Origin: Gammaproteobacteria bacterium
GTDB lineage: Bacteria > Pseudomonadota > Gammaproteobacteria > Pseudomonadales > UBA5518
Length of the DNA: 64,000 nucleotides
Assembly (NCBI GenBank): GCA_016718385.1
Contig: JADKDK010000008.1
Location: 310,001 to 374,000, forward strand
Direction: 5' to 3'
The number at the start of each line of letters is the position of its first letter. The first letter of the stretch is position 1. Both the position numbers and the translations under genes were made by a program. Below, piece after piece: positions 1-8,923 of this stretch. The notes beneath the pieces are model-generated. The model had not been told where the DNA came from. It saw only the letters and a list, made by a program, of their open reading frames with translations, and made no database searches.

Positions 1-3000
1 GGGTCGGGCGACAGCATCCGCCCGAGGCTCGGGTCATACACCCGCCCGTTCATGTGGATGAGCCCCACGTCGTCTAGGTGCTCGTGTCCCGTGTAGCCGC
101 GGATTTCGGCCGCGGTGATGCTCGCCGCCTGCCACGTGGTGGCGCTACGGCGCTTGCCATAGCTGTCGTAGCTCAAGCGCTCCAGTACGGCACCCGAACT
201 GTCCGTGATCGTCGTGATCGAGCCCAGGTGATCGCGGTGCAGGTACTTGGTCACATCGACGCCTAAGGTCTGATCTGCCACGATCGCTACCGCCTTGCCG
301 CCCACCTTCACGTAGTGACGATAGGTGGTCAGGCCGTTCTCGGTGATCTTCTCGAACACGTCACCCACGTAGTGCGTGGTTTGCGTGGTGCCACTTGTGC
401 GCACCTTCTTGTAACGCTGGCGGTCGGTGCCACTCTGGAAAGCGTACGTCACACCGCCTTTGGAGACCTGGCTCAGCTGGTTGTAGGTGGTCCAACCGAG
501 CATGCGCCCCGCGCCGCCGGTCATGTTGCCATTGGCGTCATAGGTGTACGTGAGCGTCTGGCTCCCGGTATCGATCGCGGTCACGGCGTGGAGCCCTGCT
601 CCGTTCTGCCCGTAGGTGTAGCTGCCTAAGTCGGATTTGCTGAGCAGGTTACCCAGCAAGTCGTAGCTCATGCCGGTCGGCGCGTTCGTCCCCACCTGCG
701 CCTGCGTCAGCCGGTCGAGGCCGTCGTAGATGAAGGACTCGCTGAGGCTTTGCCGCACGTCGGACCGGCTGGCGATGTTGCCGATCGGGTCGTGCGCGTA
801 GCTGAAGTGCTGCAGGTTGGTCGCGCCGATCGCGGATTGCTGTTCGGTGAGGCGGCTGCTGTTCGGCGCGTAGGTGTAGTCATTCAGGCTGTCGTCGCCC
901 TGCCAGTCCTGCAGCAGCCGCCCGCGCGCGTCCTGCGCGGCCACCTGATAGTAGAGCGTGCCGTTGGGCCCGCTGACCTGCTCGAGGTAGCCGCGCACGT
1001 TGTAGAAGTAGTCGACGGCGAGGCCGGCCGGGTAGGCCTGGCTCGCGGGGTACGTGAGTGTCTCCAGGCGACCGGCGGCGTCGTAGCTCTGTGCGAGCGT
1101 GTAGCTCTGCCCGTCGATCGTGGTGGTGATCGCGGTCGGCTTTCCATAAGCGCCCGCGCCATAGTCGTAGGTGCGGCTGAATCCGCCGACTGCTTCGCTC
1201 ACGAGCTGCCCCACGGTCAGGCCCGTGCCGCTGTCGTAGGTCCACGTCGCGGTGCCTTCGGGTTCGCTGCGTGCGGTCATCCGTCCGAGCAGATCGTAGC
1301 TCATCGTCTGACTCTGCGCAGCGGCTGCCAGCACGGGGTTCTGCAGGCTCGTCATCTGCCCGAGGGCGTCGTAAGCGAAGGTGTAGAGCCCGTGGTCCGG
1401 ATCATCCTCGCTCAGTTGCCGGCCGAGACGGTCGTAGGTGTAGTCGACGCTGTTCTCCGCCGCCGTGCCCACGCCGTGGGTCGCGCCGATGCGCTGGCCG
1501 AGGGTGTTGTATTGGAAGGTGCTGGTGTTGCCCTCGGCGTCGATGGTTTCGATCACCTGCCCCAGTGCGTTCGCGACCTGTGTGGTCTGACGGGCGTCGG
1601 CATCGGTCACCGTGACCGCGAACCCGTCGTAGCTCGTGCTCGTGGACTGCGTGCCGTCGGCGGCGGTAACGCCCACCGCCCGGTTGAACGCGTCATAGGC
1701 GCGGGTGTTCCAGATGACCGGATCGCCCATGAAGTACGGTTCCGAGGTCCGGTATGCCCGCCCGCGGCTGTCGTAGTTCGTGTCGATCTGGATGAACTCG
1801 CCGGCGAATCCCTTGGATCGCTTGCGCACTTCCCGCCCCAGCATGTCGCTGAAGACACGGACGGCGGTGCTGCCGGTCGCATAGGCTTCCACGTAGGCCT
1901 TCGCGTTCGGATTCGTGCCGCTGGTGTCACGGTGGAACTCGAACATCGTGTCGGAACCGTCCGGGCGGTTTTCCTGCGTCACGCGCCCAAAGCCGTCGAG
2001 TACCCACGTCGTGGTGAGGCCGTTGGGATCCGTGACTGCGGTCTTCACGCCGAAGCGGCTGTCGAAGCTCACCGTGCTCGTGTGCCCGAGCGCGTTGGCG
2101 AGTGTCGCGGGCAAGCGGCCGTTGCTGGTATAGGTCGCGGTCGTCGTGCGCGTGGCGATACCAGGGCCACTCACGGTCTCGGTCAGGCGGTTGCCGAAGA
2201 CATCGAGCGTGTAGGTGCTGGTGAGCTCGAAGGATGCGCCCTTGCCCGGCTCGCGGTTCACCTGAGTGAGCGCGCCGGTGCTCGCGGCGTAGCCGAACGA
2301 CGTCGTGAGGTCCTCGGCGGTGTTTGTGACCCCATTGCGGTAGTGCTTCACCACGCGTTGGTCGAGTTGTCCGATGCGCCAGCTCGTGGTGTTGTTCGTG
2401 AACGTGTTAGTGGTCACCGTCTGCCACGTGGTGGCGGTCTCCGCGTCACTGAGGAGTGCCGTCTCGGTCACCAGGTTGCCGTACGCGTCGCACTGAGAGG
2501 TCTTGGTGGTGGTCGCGAGTAGCCGCCCGTCGAGCAGATCGTGGCGATAGGCCACCGTCTGGTCGAGGTGCGGGAACACGGTGCCCGCGGCCGTGCCGGT
2601 GTCCTGGTGATACTGATTCGTACTGCGCGCGAGCAGGCGATTGGAACTGGTCTGGCGCGTCTCCTGGGTGTCGACCAGGCCGGTGAACGGGAAGCCCTGG
2701 CGGTAGGTCGTGATCGCGGTGGTGTCCTGATCCACGTCGATCGCCGTGATCGAGGCAAAACCCAGATCCCCGCGCCCGCCGAGTTCGCGCTTGAGCCCCG
2801 CATAGCGGTACTGCGAAACGAACTGCCCACCGATGCCGTCGCTACGGCTCACCTGACTCACCACCGGACGGTCGTCCTGGACGTCCTGCACCGGGAATGC
2901 CGCCCCGCTGCCCTTGGTATACACCGTGCTGTCGGTAAGCGGCGCGTACGCAATCGTCACGGTCTCGCCCAATCCGTGGCTGATCGTGGTCAGGAGGTTC

Positions 3001-5126
3001 AGTGGTTTATTGCCGCTCGTGTAGTTCCAGAGCGTCCCCGTTTCGTAGTGGTAGTTCGAGTACTGGCCCTGGTTATGGGCCGCGACGCTGTAGTCGGCCA
3101 TGCCGTCGCCATTCAGGTCGACCATCTGGCGAAACAGGGCGCCGTAGGTCTCCCAGCCGTGAATCTGTACGTTGGTGTAGCCCCCTGTACCGTTGGCGTA
3201 GTACGCCGAGGCGCGGCCATACGGATTCATGACATCAGTGTCGTAGTAATCCGCAATGCGATCGCCGTTGTAGTCGGCGTAAGGGGTCTGCATGCTGTAC
3301 GGGCTGGCGACGAACCCCGGACCGCTCGCACCGCTGTTGTAATACATCGCGTTCGAGCTATTGAACACATCGGTCAGACCATCGCCGTTGGCGTCGGTAT
3401 ACCCGATGCCAGCCTGCGCGCCGGCCCACGTCACCGATGACTGGAATCCGTTCCCGTTGCTCAGGTACACGAATGTCGATTGCGCCACCAGATCGGTGCG
3501 CCCGTCGCCGTTCATGTCGCGCAACACGGGTTCCTTGATCGCCGAGGCCCACTTGGATTCCGCCGCGAAGCCCGTACCGGTGTTCTTGTGCACGTAGACG
3601 TCGTAGCGATCCTGTGGCACCCATTCAGTGCCGTTCCAATACTGGGTCTGGAACCGCTCGAAGGCCACCAGATCAGGTCGACCGTCGCCGTCCATATCGG
3701 CGAGCTTGGTGTAATAGCTCAGCACGCTGTAGCTGCTGCCGCTGTAGGTCGTGGTGCTGTGCTTGGTGTGCCCGGTCCAGGTCTGGTTAGTCCAGCCGCT
3801 GCCGGTCGAGAGAGATACCTTCACGGCCGCGCTCGGGTTCTCCGCCACGAGATCGACAAGGCCGTCGCGATTGATGTCGCCCCAATACAGGAACGAGACG
3901 CTGGACATGATGTGTGTCGTCCACGTCTGTGCCTGGTATCCAGTCGGGGAGCTCAGGCGTACCTGGTGAATTGTGCGGTTCGAAGCATCGATGTAGACGT
4001 AGTCGGGGCGACCGTCGCCGTTCAGGTCGTGCCAGCGTGGATACGGGTAGTAGGTATCGATATTGATTGTCGCCAACGTGGTGTCGTAGGGCACCGCGAG
4101 CGAGGTCGCGGTAAAGCCAGCCGATCCATTCGATAGCCACCCGAATTGCACGGGCTCCTGGCAGTTGCCGAGCGCGTCACAACTGTCGACCCGTGTGAGG
4201 CGCGACTGGGGCGCCGGACCCACTTCCTGGTAGGTCAGCGTCGTGTCGCGAACCAGCGTGGCCCCGACATAGGTCTTGATATGGCTCAGCCGCTTCGGGT
4301 GCGGGTGAGACAGCACGCCACTTTGGTAGACGATCGGGTCATCCGAGCGATTTTCATAGGTGAACTGCACGCTGGCGTAGGGCGCGAGCGACTGCCCGGC
4401 ATGGCCGGTATAGTCGATCCTCGTCGGGTAGTACGTTCCCGTGGCGTTGTTCTCGTAGTAGCTCAGCGTGTAGTAGTTGCCGAAGCGGTCCTCGACGCGG
4501 TTCAGCATCCAATGGGCCGCTTCCGAGCGGCCTTGCGCCTCGATGCGCGAATCACCCGTATTGCCGTACGTATTGATGTGCCCGCCCTTGGTCTCCTCGA
4601 CGAAGTACGCCGGCCCGGTGCCAGCCGTGCCATAGCTGCGGATGCGACTGAAGTCGTCGATTTCCTTGCGGTATTCCGCGCCGTTGCCGCCGTAGGTGCC
4701 GCTCGCGAGCACGAGGCGTTGGCCATCAAGGCAAAACCTGTCGGTGGTCGTGTAGTTCACGCGGTGGACCGTGCCATCCTGCACGAACGTTTTGCCACAG
4801 CGCGTGACCTTGGACGTGGTACCTCGCAGGAACCAGCCGAGCCCCACAAGGCCGTTGTCGAGGTTACTGTTGTACAGGAGCGACAGTGAGGGCGTCATGC
4901 CCGCAGTCCCCGGAGGCACGGCGATCGGGATCTCGTAGATCGCCGAGCCCGCCGAGCTCACGCGGAATCCCCCGCGCACCTCGCCGTAGAAGGCTGGCCC
5001 GAGGTGATTCTCGAGCGTATCGGTCGGGTCCGTGAGCGCCGGTGGCAGCGCGACGGCCACAGCAGACACCAAGCCCAGTACCACACCAATTGCCCCGCGC
5101 GCCAGTGCCAAGCCACGCTGTCGCAT
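1..5126 (-). CDS. SpvB/Rhs-type YD-repeat protein with FG-GAP repeats (C-terminus beyond window)
   Basis: An open frame runs from the ATG at 5126 to the window edge without a stop (at least 1,708 residues). A purine-rich AGGGGG lies just before the ATG. Residues 1-27 form a signal peptide (basic start, hydrophobic core, AVA cleavage-like end). Residues ~40-330 resemble the SpvB/TcdB N-terminal domain. About seven FG-GAP/VCBS-like repeats follow at ~365-670, with cores such as LNGDGRPD, MDGDGRPD and LNGDGMAD. YD/RHS repeats fill ~700-1610, and the RHS-associated core begins near 1625 (HRDHLGS, GYTGHEHLDDVGLIHMNGRV, then DPSLGRMLSPDP at the edge). In this family the shell encloses a variable C-terminal toxin or effector encoded just after that motif, here outside the window. 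Secretion by Sec is inferred. No immunity gene can be seen because its expected place is off the edge. Confidence 0.9.
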   Translation of the reverse strand, partial: MRQRGLALARGAIGVVLGLVSAVAVALPPALTDPTDTLENHLGPAFYGEVRGGFRVSSAGSAIYEIPIAVPPGTAGMTPSLSLLYNSNLDNGLVGLGWFLRGTTSKVTRCGKTFVQDGTVHRVNYTTTDRFCLDGQRLVLASGTYGGNGAEYRKEIDDFSRIRSYGTAGTGPAYFVEETKGGHINTYGNTGDSRIEAQGRSEAAHWMLNRVEDRFGNYYTLSYYENNATGTYYPTRIDYTGHAGQSLAPYASVQFTYENRSDDPIVYQSGVLSHPHPKRLSHIKTYVGATLVRDTTLTYQEVGPAPQSRLTRVDSCDALGNCQEPVQFGWLSNGSAGFTATSLAVPYDTTLATINIDTYYPYPRWHDLNGDGRPDYVYIDASNRTIHQVRLSSPTGYQAQTWTTHIMSSVSFLYWGDINRDGLVDLVAENPSAAVKVSLSTGSGWTNQTWTGHTKHSTTTYSGSSYSVLSYYTKLADMDGDGRPDLVAFERFQTQYWNGTEWVPQDRYDVYVHKNTGTGFAAESKWASAIKEPVLRDMNGDGRTDLVAQSTFVYLSNGNGFQSSVTWAGAQAGIGYTDANGDGLTDVFNSSNAMYYNSGASGPGFVASPYSMQTPYADYNGDRIADYYDTDVMNPYGRASAYYANGTGGYTNVQIHGWETYGALFRQMVDLNGDGMADYSVAAHNQGQYSNYHYETGTLWNYTSGNKPLNLLTTISHGLGETVTIAYAPLTDSTVYTKGSGAAFPVQDVQDDRPVVSQVSRSDGIGGQFVSQYRYAGLKRELGGRGDLGFASITAIDVDQDTTAITTYRQGFPFTGLVDTQETRQTSSNRLLARSTNQYHQDTGTAAGTVFPHLDQTVAYRHDLLDGRLLATTTKTSQCDAYGNLVTETALLSDAETATTWQTVTTNTFTNNTTSWRIGQLDQRVVKHYRNGVTNTAEDLTTSFGYAASTGALTQVNREPGKGASFELTSTYTLDVFGNRLTETVSGPGIATRTTTATYTSNGRLPATLANALGHTSTVSFDSRFGVKTAVTDPNGLTTTWVLDGFGRVTQENRPDGSDTMFEFHRDTSGTNPNAKAYVEAYATGSTAVRVFSDMLGREVRKRSKGFAGEFIQIDTNYDSRGRAYRTSEPYFMGDPVIWNTRAYDAFNRAVGVTAADGTQSTSTSYDGFAVTVTDADARQTTQVANALGQVIETIDAEGNTSTFQYNTLGQRIGATHGVGTAAENSVDYTYDRLGRQLSEDDPDHGLYTFAYDALGQMTSLQNPVLAAAAQSQTMSYDLLGRMTARSEPEGTATWTYDSGTGLTVGQLVSEAVGGFSRTYDYGAGAYGKPTAITTTIDGQSYTLAQSYDAAGRLETLTYPASQAYPAGLAVDYFYNVRGYLEQVSGPNGTLYYQVAAQDARGRLLQDWQGDDSLNDYTYAPNSSRLTEQQSAIGATNLQHFSYAHDPIGNIASRSDVRQSLSESFIYDGLDRLTQAQVGTNAPTGMSYDLLGNLLSKSDLGSYTYGQNGAGLHAVTAIDTGSQTLTYTYDANGNMTGGAGRMLGWTTYNQLSQVSKGGVTYAFQSGTDRQRYKKVRTSGTTQTTHYVGDVFEKITENGLTTYRHYVKVGGKAVAIVADQTLGVDVTKYLHRDHLGSITTITDSSGAVLERLSYDSYGKRRSATTWQAASITAAEIRGYTGHEHLDDVGLIHMNGRVYDPSLGRMLSPD

Positions 5127-5174
5127 TCGGCCCCCTTGTTTCGTCGTTCTGGTTTTTGGCAGTAACTCAGTCGG

Positions 5175-5516
5175 TCACAGGCTGACCTTCGCGCGTGACA
5201 CATCGGTGCCCGCGCCCTGCTCGCGCAGACCTTTTGGCGGGCGCCGTGTAAGCCCGTTCGCGTCGAGCAGGCTCCAGCCCACGCCCTCCACCTTCACGAG
5301 GTCGTCGAAGGACGCGAAAGGCCCATGCTCCTCGCGAAAGGCCACGATCGCCTCGGCCTGCTTGAGCGACAGTCCGTCGATCGCCCTGGCGAGCGTCTTG
5401 GCATCGGCGGAATTGATGTTGACCGGTGGCTCCGTTTGAGCAGCCGCCGGCCAGGCGGTGAGCAGGGAGAGTGTCAGGCCAAGGCCGAGCGAGATCAGCC
5501 GTTGAGTCTTCCGCAT
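5175..5516 (-). CDS. ComEA-like helix-hairpin-helix protein with signal peptide
   Basis: A 113-residue protein. Residues 1-26 are a classic signal peptide (MRKTQ..., leucine-rich core, AAA cleavage region). Residues ~30-92 are a tandem helix-hairpin-helix module of the ComEA type: VNINSADAKTLARAIDGLS, then FASFDDLVKVEGVG. Such small periplasmic proteins bind DNA non-specifically, and in competent bacteria they help pull in transforming DNA. The start has a GAGGA-like site about 9 bases upstream. It lies 48 bp upstream of the Rhs-type gene in the same orientation, so co-transcription is possible but not shown. The last ~20 residues are not part of the domain. Whether it acts in competence here is inference. 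Confidence 0.8.
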   Translation of the reverse strand: MRKTQRLISLGLGLTLSLLTAWPAAAQTEPPVNINSADAKTLARAIDGLSLKQAEAIVAFREEHGPFASFDDLVKVEGVGWSLLDANGLTRRPPKGLREQGAGTDVSRAKVSL

Positions 5517-5628
5517 GGTCCGGTGTCCTCGCGGTGTTGTTGTTATGGCGTGTGCTCAACGCTACGAGTATCAGCGCCGGGCTGTCATGACCCATTTGGG
5601 ACACGTCGGTGTGCACACCATTACTTGT

Positions 5629-6070
5629 TCATCGGAGTAGATAGCGTGGCCCCGTTCCGAGGAAGTTGGCCACCCATCGGCGGTGCTCTATCGCCAGCAT
5701 CCGGTCTCCGCACTCCCATGACGACCACGTTGAAGGGTCGACCCCGAGGTACCGGGCTGCCTCCTTCTGACTCCACCCGAGCTCCCGGCGCTTCGCCTTG
5801 AGGCGCTCGGCGATCGTCACGGGGTTTGGCGGCTCGGGGTCGTAGCCGAGGAACTCGAGGATCCTCGGGATGAACCGAAGGACCGGTTTCGTCTCGTCGT
5901 TTTCCCAGTTTCCGACCGTCCACGAGTTCACGCCGAGTTGCGTTGCCAAATCCTCCTGGGTGAGGCCGAGGATGAGCCGGCGCTTTCCTGATGTGCTCGC
6001 CTATGGTGGTAGGCTCGAAGTCATACGGTTTGTGAATCAATGACTTAAGTGGCACGCGTACGAATGGCAA
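5629..6070 (-). pseudogene. Double-HTH (XRE-like) DNA-binding protein, frameshifted
   Basis: Two overlapping minus frames together spell one protein. The N-terminal part (start 6070) reads ...FEPTTIGEHIRK and then goes out of frame. The other frame supplies RRLILGLTQEDLATQLGV, NSWTVGNWEN, and a second HTH-like unit, IAERLKAKRRELGWSQKEAARYLGV with DPSTWSSWECGDR, ending at 5629. Removing one base near 5983 joins IRK to RRLILGL exactly as in the XRE family, so this is a one-base insertion. Two HTH units around a FLGYDP linker are typical of a small XRE-type protein common in mobile regions. It could be a true pseudogene or a sequencing error. The 5' end abuts the truncated comM. Confidence 0.7.
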
Positions 6071-6086
6071 AAAGGCAACGCGTCTC

Positions 6087-6596
6087 TGCCCCTGCGGCTA
6101 CCTGGGCTCCGGCTTCAGGGATTGCCGCTGCACGCCGGACCAGGTGCAGCGCTACCGTGACAGGTTGTCGGGGCCGCTGCTGGACCGCTTCGACCTGCTG
6201 GTGGACGTCGCACGCCCGGGCGATGCGCTGTTCACCGCGGCGGCGGATCGACGCGAGGAATCGAGCGCCGCCATTCGCGAGCGCGTGATCGCGGCGCGCG
6301 AACGCCAGCGCCTGCGCCAGGGCACCAGCAACAGCACACTGGGAGCGCGCGAACTGGGCCGCGTGGCACCGCTCACTCCCGATGACCAGGCGCTGCTGGT
6401 CGCCGCGACGCACAAGTGGGGGCTCTCGGCGCGCGCCTACCACCGCGTGCTGCGCGTGGCGCGCAGCATCGCGGACCTGGAGGACACGCAGGCAATAGCC
6501 TCGGCGCACGTGGCCGAAGCGCTGGCTTACCGGGTCAGGGAAGCGGCGGCGGATAACCCGGGAATGAACTCACCCCGAACCTTTTCCACCAGATGA
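6087..6596 (+). pseudogene. comM: comM/yifB (Mg chelatase-like ATPase) C-terminal remnant
   Basis: The plus frame encodes about 165 residues matching the C-terminal end of the ComM/YifB family: CPCGYLGS, then CRCTPDQVQRYRDRLSGPLLDRFDL, AIRERVIAARERQ, and GLSARAYHRVLRVARSIADLE. Full ComM proteins are about 500 residues, so the N-terminal ATPase part with its Walker motifs is missing. The family match stops abruptly upstream of about 6087, where sequence belonging to the HTH gene begins, so the gene was cut by insertion of, or recombination with, the Rhs/HTH segment. No credible start or ribosome site lies at the junction, so it is probably not translated usefully. ComM is a hexameric helicase aiding branch migration in natural transformation. 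Confidence 0.8.
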
Positions 6597-6634
6597 GCGC
6601 TCGCCTCGACGACGGGCCGGGACGCGCGCCACAG

Positions 6635-7798
6635 TCATTTTTGCAGAATCGTATCCAGTTCGCGCGCATAGGCAAGCAAATCCTTGCAGAAGATTTCCGG
6701 CTGCTCCATCGCTGCAAAGTGCCCTCCGCTGGGCATCTGCCTCCAGCGCACGATGTTGTAGCTCTTCTCCACCCAGCTGCGCGGGAAGCGCGCACCTTCG
6801 CCGGGGAAGTCGGCAAAGGCCACGGGCCTGGTCACGCGCGCGCCGGGCGGCACGGGTTCGTCATAGACCCCGCGATAGACCCACGCCGCGGTGCCGAAGG
6901 TGTTGTTGGCGAGATAGACCATGATGTTGTCGAGGATCTGCTCGCGCGTATAGACCGACCACAGATCGCCGTTCTCCAGCTGCGACCAGGAACGGAATTT
7001 TTCGACGAGCCATGCCGCGACGCCGAGCGGGCTGTCGGCGAAAGCGTGATCCAGCGATACCGGCTTGGTGCCCTGGATATACATGTAACCGCCCTCGACT
7101 CGCCACGTGGCGCCGAGCTTCTGCATGGATTCGATTTCTTCGGGCGTCTGGGGGACGGCCGACGGGTTGGTCCAGCCGTGCGCGAAGTTCAGGTGCACCG
7201 CGACGCAGCCTTCGCCTTCATAGCCGAGCCAGCCGGACACGGATGAACCCCAGTCGCCGCCTTGCGCGATGTAGGCGGCATAACCGAGCTCTTCGCGCAT
7301 CATCTTGTCGAAGACTCTTGCCATGGTGCGCGGACCGATCGGACGCCGCGGCTTCGATGAAAACGCGAAGCCGATCAGCGACGGGATCACGACGTTCAGC
7401 GCATCCTCGGCCTTGCCGCCGAATTTTGCGGGGTCGGTGAGGCGCTCGATGCAATCGAGGAATTCGACGAACGAACCCGGCCAGCCATGCATGATGATGG
7501 CGGTCTTCGGATTCGGCCCACTGCCCTTCACGTGGATGAAATGCACGTCGTAGGGCGCGCCATCCACTGCGACGGACGCGAGGAAATGCGGGAAGCGGTT
7601 CATGGCCTCTTCGCGCGCGCGCCAGTCATATTGGTTCAGCCAGTAATCGACGAGGGCGCGCATCTCCGGAATGCTGGCGCCATAGGCCCAGGGATCGGGA
7701 TTGTCGTGCTCGGTCGGCCATTGCGCGTCGCGCAGGCGGCGGGAGATCCAGTCGAGTTTCTGTTGCGGAATATCAACCTTGAACGGACGAACGCTCAT
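6635..7798 (-). CDS. Epoxide hydrolase (EHN domain, alpha/beta hydrolase fold)
   Basis: A 387-residue protein with the layout of microsomal-type epoxide hydrolases. An EHN domain covers ~1-108 (FKVDIPQQKLDWISRRLRDAQWP, EMRALVDYWLNQYDWR). The oxyanion-hole motif HGWPGS is at 104-109, and the nucleophile elbow GGDWGS is at 180-185 with Asp182 as the predicted nucleophile. The C-terminal GGHFAAMEQPE contains the catalytic His. Such enzymes open epoxides to diols by a covalent ester intermediate. The length is normal for bacterial members. The gene is convergent with the comM remnant and follows the crotonase gene in the same direction, about 90 bp downstream. The natural substrate cannot be told from sequence. 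Confidence 0.9.
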   Translation of the reverse strand: MSVRPFKVDIPQQKLDWISRRLRDAQWPTEHDNPDPWAYGASIPEMRALVDYWLNQYDWRAREEAMNRFPHFLASVAVDGAPYDVHFIHVKGSGPNPKTAIIMHGWPGSFVEFLDCIERLTDPAKFGGKAEDALNVVIPSLIGFAFSSKPRRPIGPRTMARVFDKMMREELGYAAYIAQGGDWGSSVSGWLGYEGEGCVAVHLNFAHGWTNPSAVPQTPEEIESMQKLGATWRVEGGYMYIQGTKPVSLDHAFADSPLGVAAWLVEKFRSWSQLENGDLWSVYTREQILDNIMVYLANNTFGTAAWVYRGVYDEPVPPGARVTRPVAFADFPGEGARFPRSWVEKSYNIVRWRQMPSGGHFAAMEQPEIFCKDLLAYARELDTILQK

Positions 7799-7888
7799 GC
7801 TGCGCCTCGTTTTGAACGCCGAATGAATGCTGTGGCGGATCGAGCGGCGGCGAGAACGCCGTCCGTCAGCGCGCCTGACCGGCTGGCG

Positions 7889-8815
7889 CTACTCGCCGGG
7901 CGCCTCGGGCTTTGTGGCGCTCGTGCGGTAATCGCCGAACTGCTCGTCGCGCTGCTGCAGCGCGGCAGTGAGCTTGCCCTTACCGGGCCCGATGTTCTTC
8001 ACGAAGTCCTGGAAACCCTTCTGGTGGATCGCGAGCGAGCACAGCTCGGTGCCCTGGCGGATGCCCTCGCGCAGACCCATCACCGACATCTGCCGGTGCA
8101 CGGCGCGCTTGTTGAGCTGCGCGATATCGGGCGGGATCTTCGCGATGCGCTGCGCGACCTCGAGCACGCGCTGCTCGAGCTCCGCCAGCGGCCAGGCGCG
8201 CGTGGCCCAGCCGCGCTGCGCAGCCTCGATGCCATCGATCGGGTCGCCGGTCAGCACCATCTCCATGCCGCGACGCATGCCGACCAGCCACGGGTGGAAC
8301 TGCATGTCGGGCACGCCGAAGCGCACGGCCGGGTAGCCCATCTGCGCGTCCTCGGCCATGTAGACGAGGTCGCAGCCGGTGGCGAGCTCGCTGCCGCCGG
8401 CGAGGCAGTAGCCGTGCACCTGCGCGATCACGGGCTTCGCCAGATCCCAGATGCCCATCCAGCCCTCGGTGACGTGGCGCGGCCACTGGCCTTCGCCCGC
8501 GGCGGTGAAGAAGGGGTAGTCCATGCCCTCGTTGCCGCCACCGAGGTCGTAGCCCGCCGAGAAGCAGGACCCGGCGCCGCGGATGATCATCACGCGCACG
8601 CTCTCGTCCATGTCGCCCGCCTGCAGCGCGTGCAGCAGCTGGCCGCGCAACGCGTGGTTCAGGGCGTTGCGCTTCTCCGGGCGGTTCATAGTGATGCGGC
8701 GCACGTGCGGCGCCGGCTCGTCGACGAGGACCACGGTGTAGTCGTCGGCGCCGCGCGGCTGGCTGACGCGCGCGTTGCGTTCGGTGTAGGGGTTCGGGTC
8801 GGAGCCGTTGCTCAT
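7889..8815 (-). CDS. Enoyl-CoA hydratase/isomerase family protein (crotonase)
   Basis: I place the start at the ATG at 8815 (MSNGSDPN...), giving 308 residues. The open frame continues upstream to 8914, but those extra 33 residues have no family character. Crotonase signatures are clear: ITMNRPEKRNALNHALRGQL near the N-terminus, the first oxyanion-hole strand CFSAGYDLGGG, and GYCLAGGSELATGCDLVYMAEDAQMGYPAVRFG, which holds the second. Members hydrate or isomerise acyl-CoA thioesters, and some are hydrolases, so the exact reaction is open. The gene lies upstream of the epoxide hydrolase on the same strand, and they may share a transcript. Confidence 0.88.
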   Translation of the reverse strand: MSNGSDPNPYTERNARVSQPRGADDYTVVLVDEPAPHVRRITMNRPEKRNALNHALRGQLLHALQAGDMDESVRVMIIRGAGSCFSAGYDLGGGNEGMDYPFFTAAGEGQWPRHVTEGWMGIWDLAKPVIAQVHGYCLAGGSELATGCDLVYMAEDAQMGYPAVRFGVPDMQFHPWLVGMRRGMEMVLTGDPIDGIEAAQRGWATRAWPLAELEQRVLEVAQRIAKIPPDIAQLNKRAVHRQMSVMGLREGIRQGTELCSLAIHQKGFQDFVKNIGPGKGKLTAALQQRDEQFGDYRTSATKPEAPGE

Positions 8816-8923
8816 GGTGTTCTCGGCCTTGGTTGACTGTCGGGGTTTCAGGGCGATGCAGGAGCCCGCGTCACACGGCGGCGCGCCATCCATGCGCGCG
8901 ATTGTCGCGGCCATGGGCCGCTC

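Noticed and set aside
750..2522. Long plus-strand frame inside the Rhs gene (590 residues)
   Set aside because: Antisense shadow of the YD-repeat region; no family similarity, and the minus frame has clear repeats.
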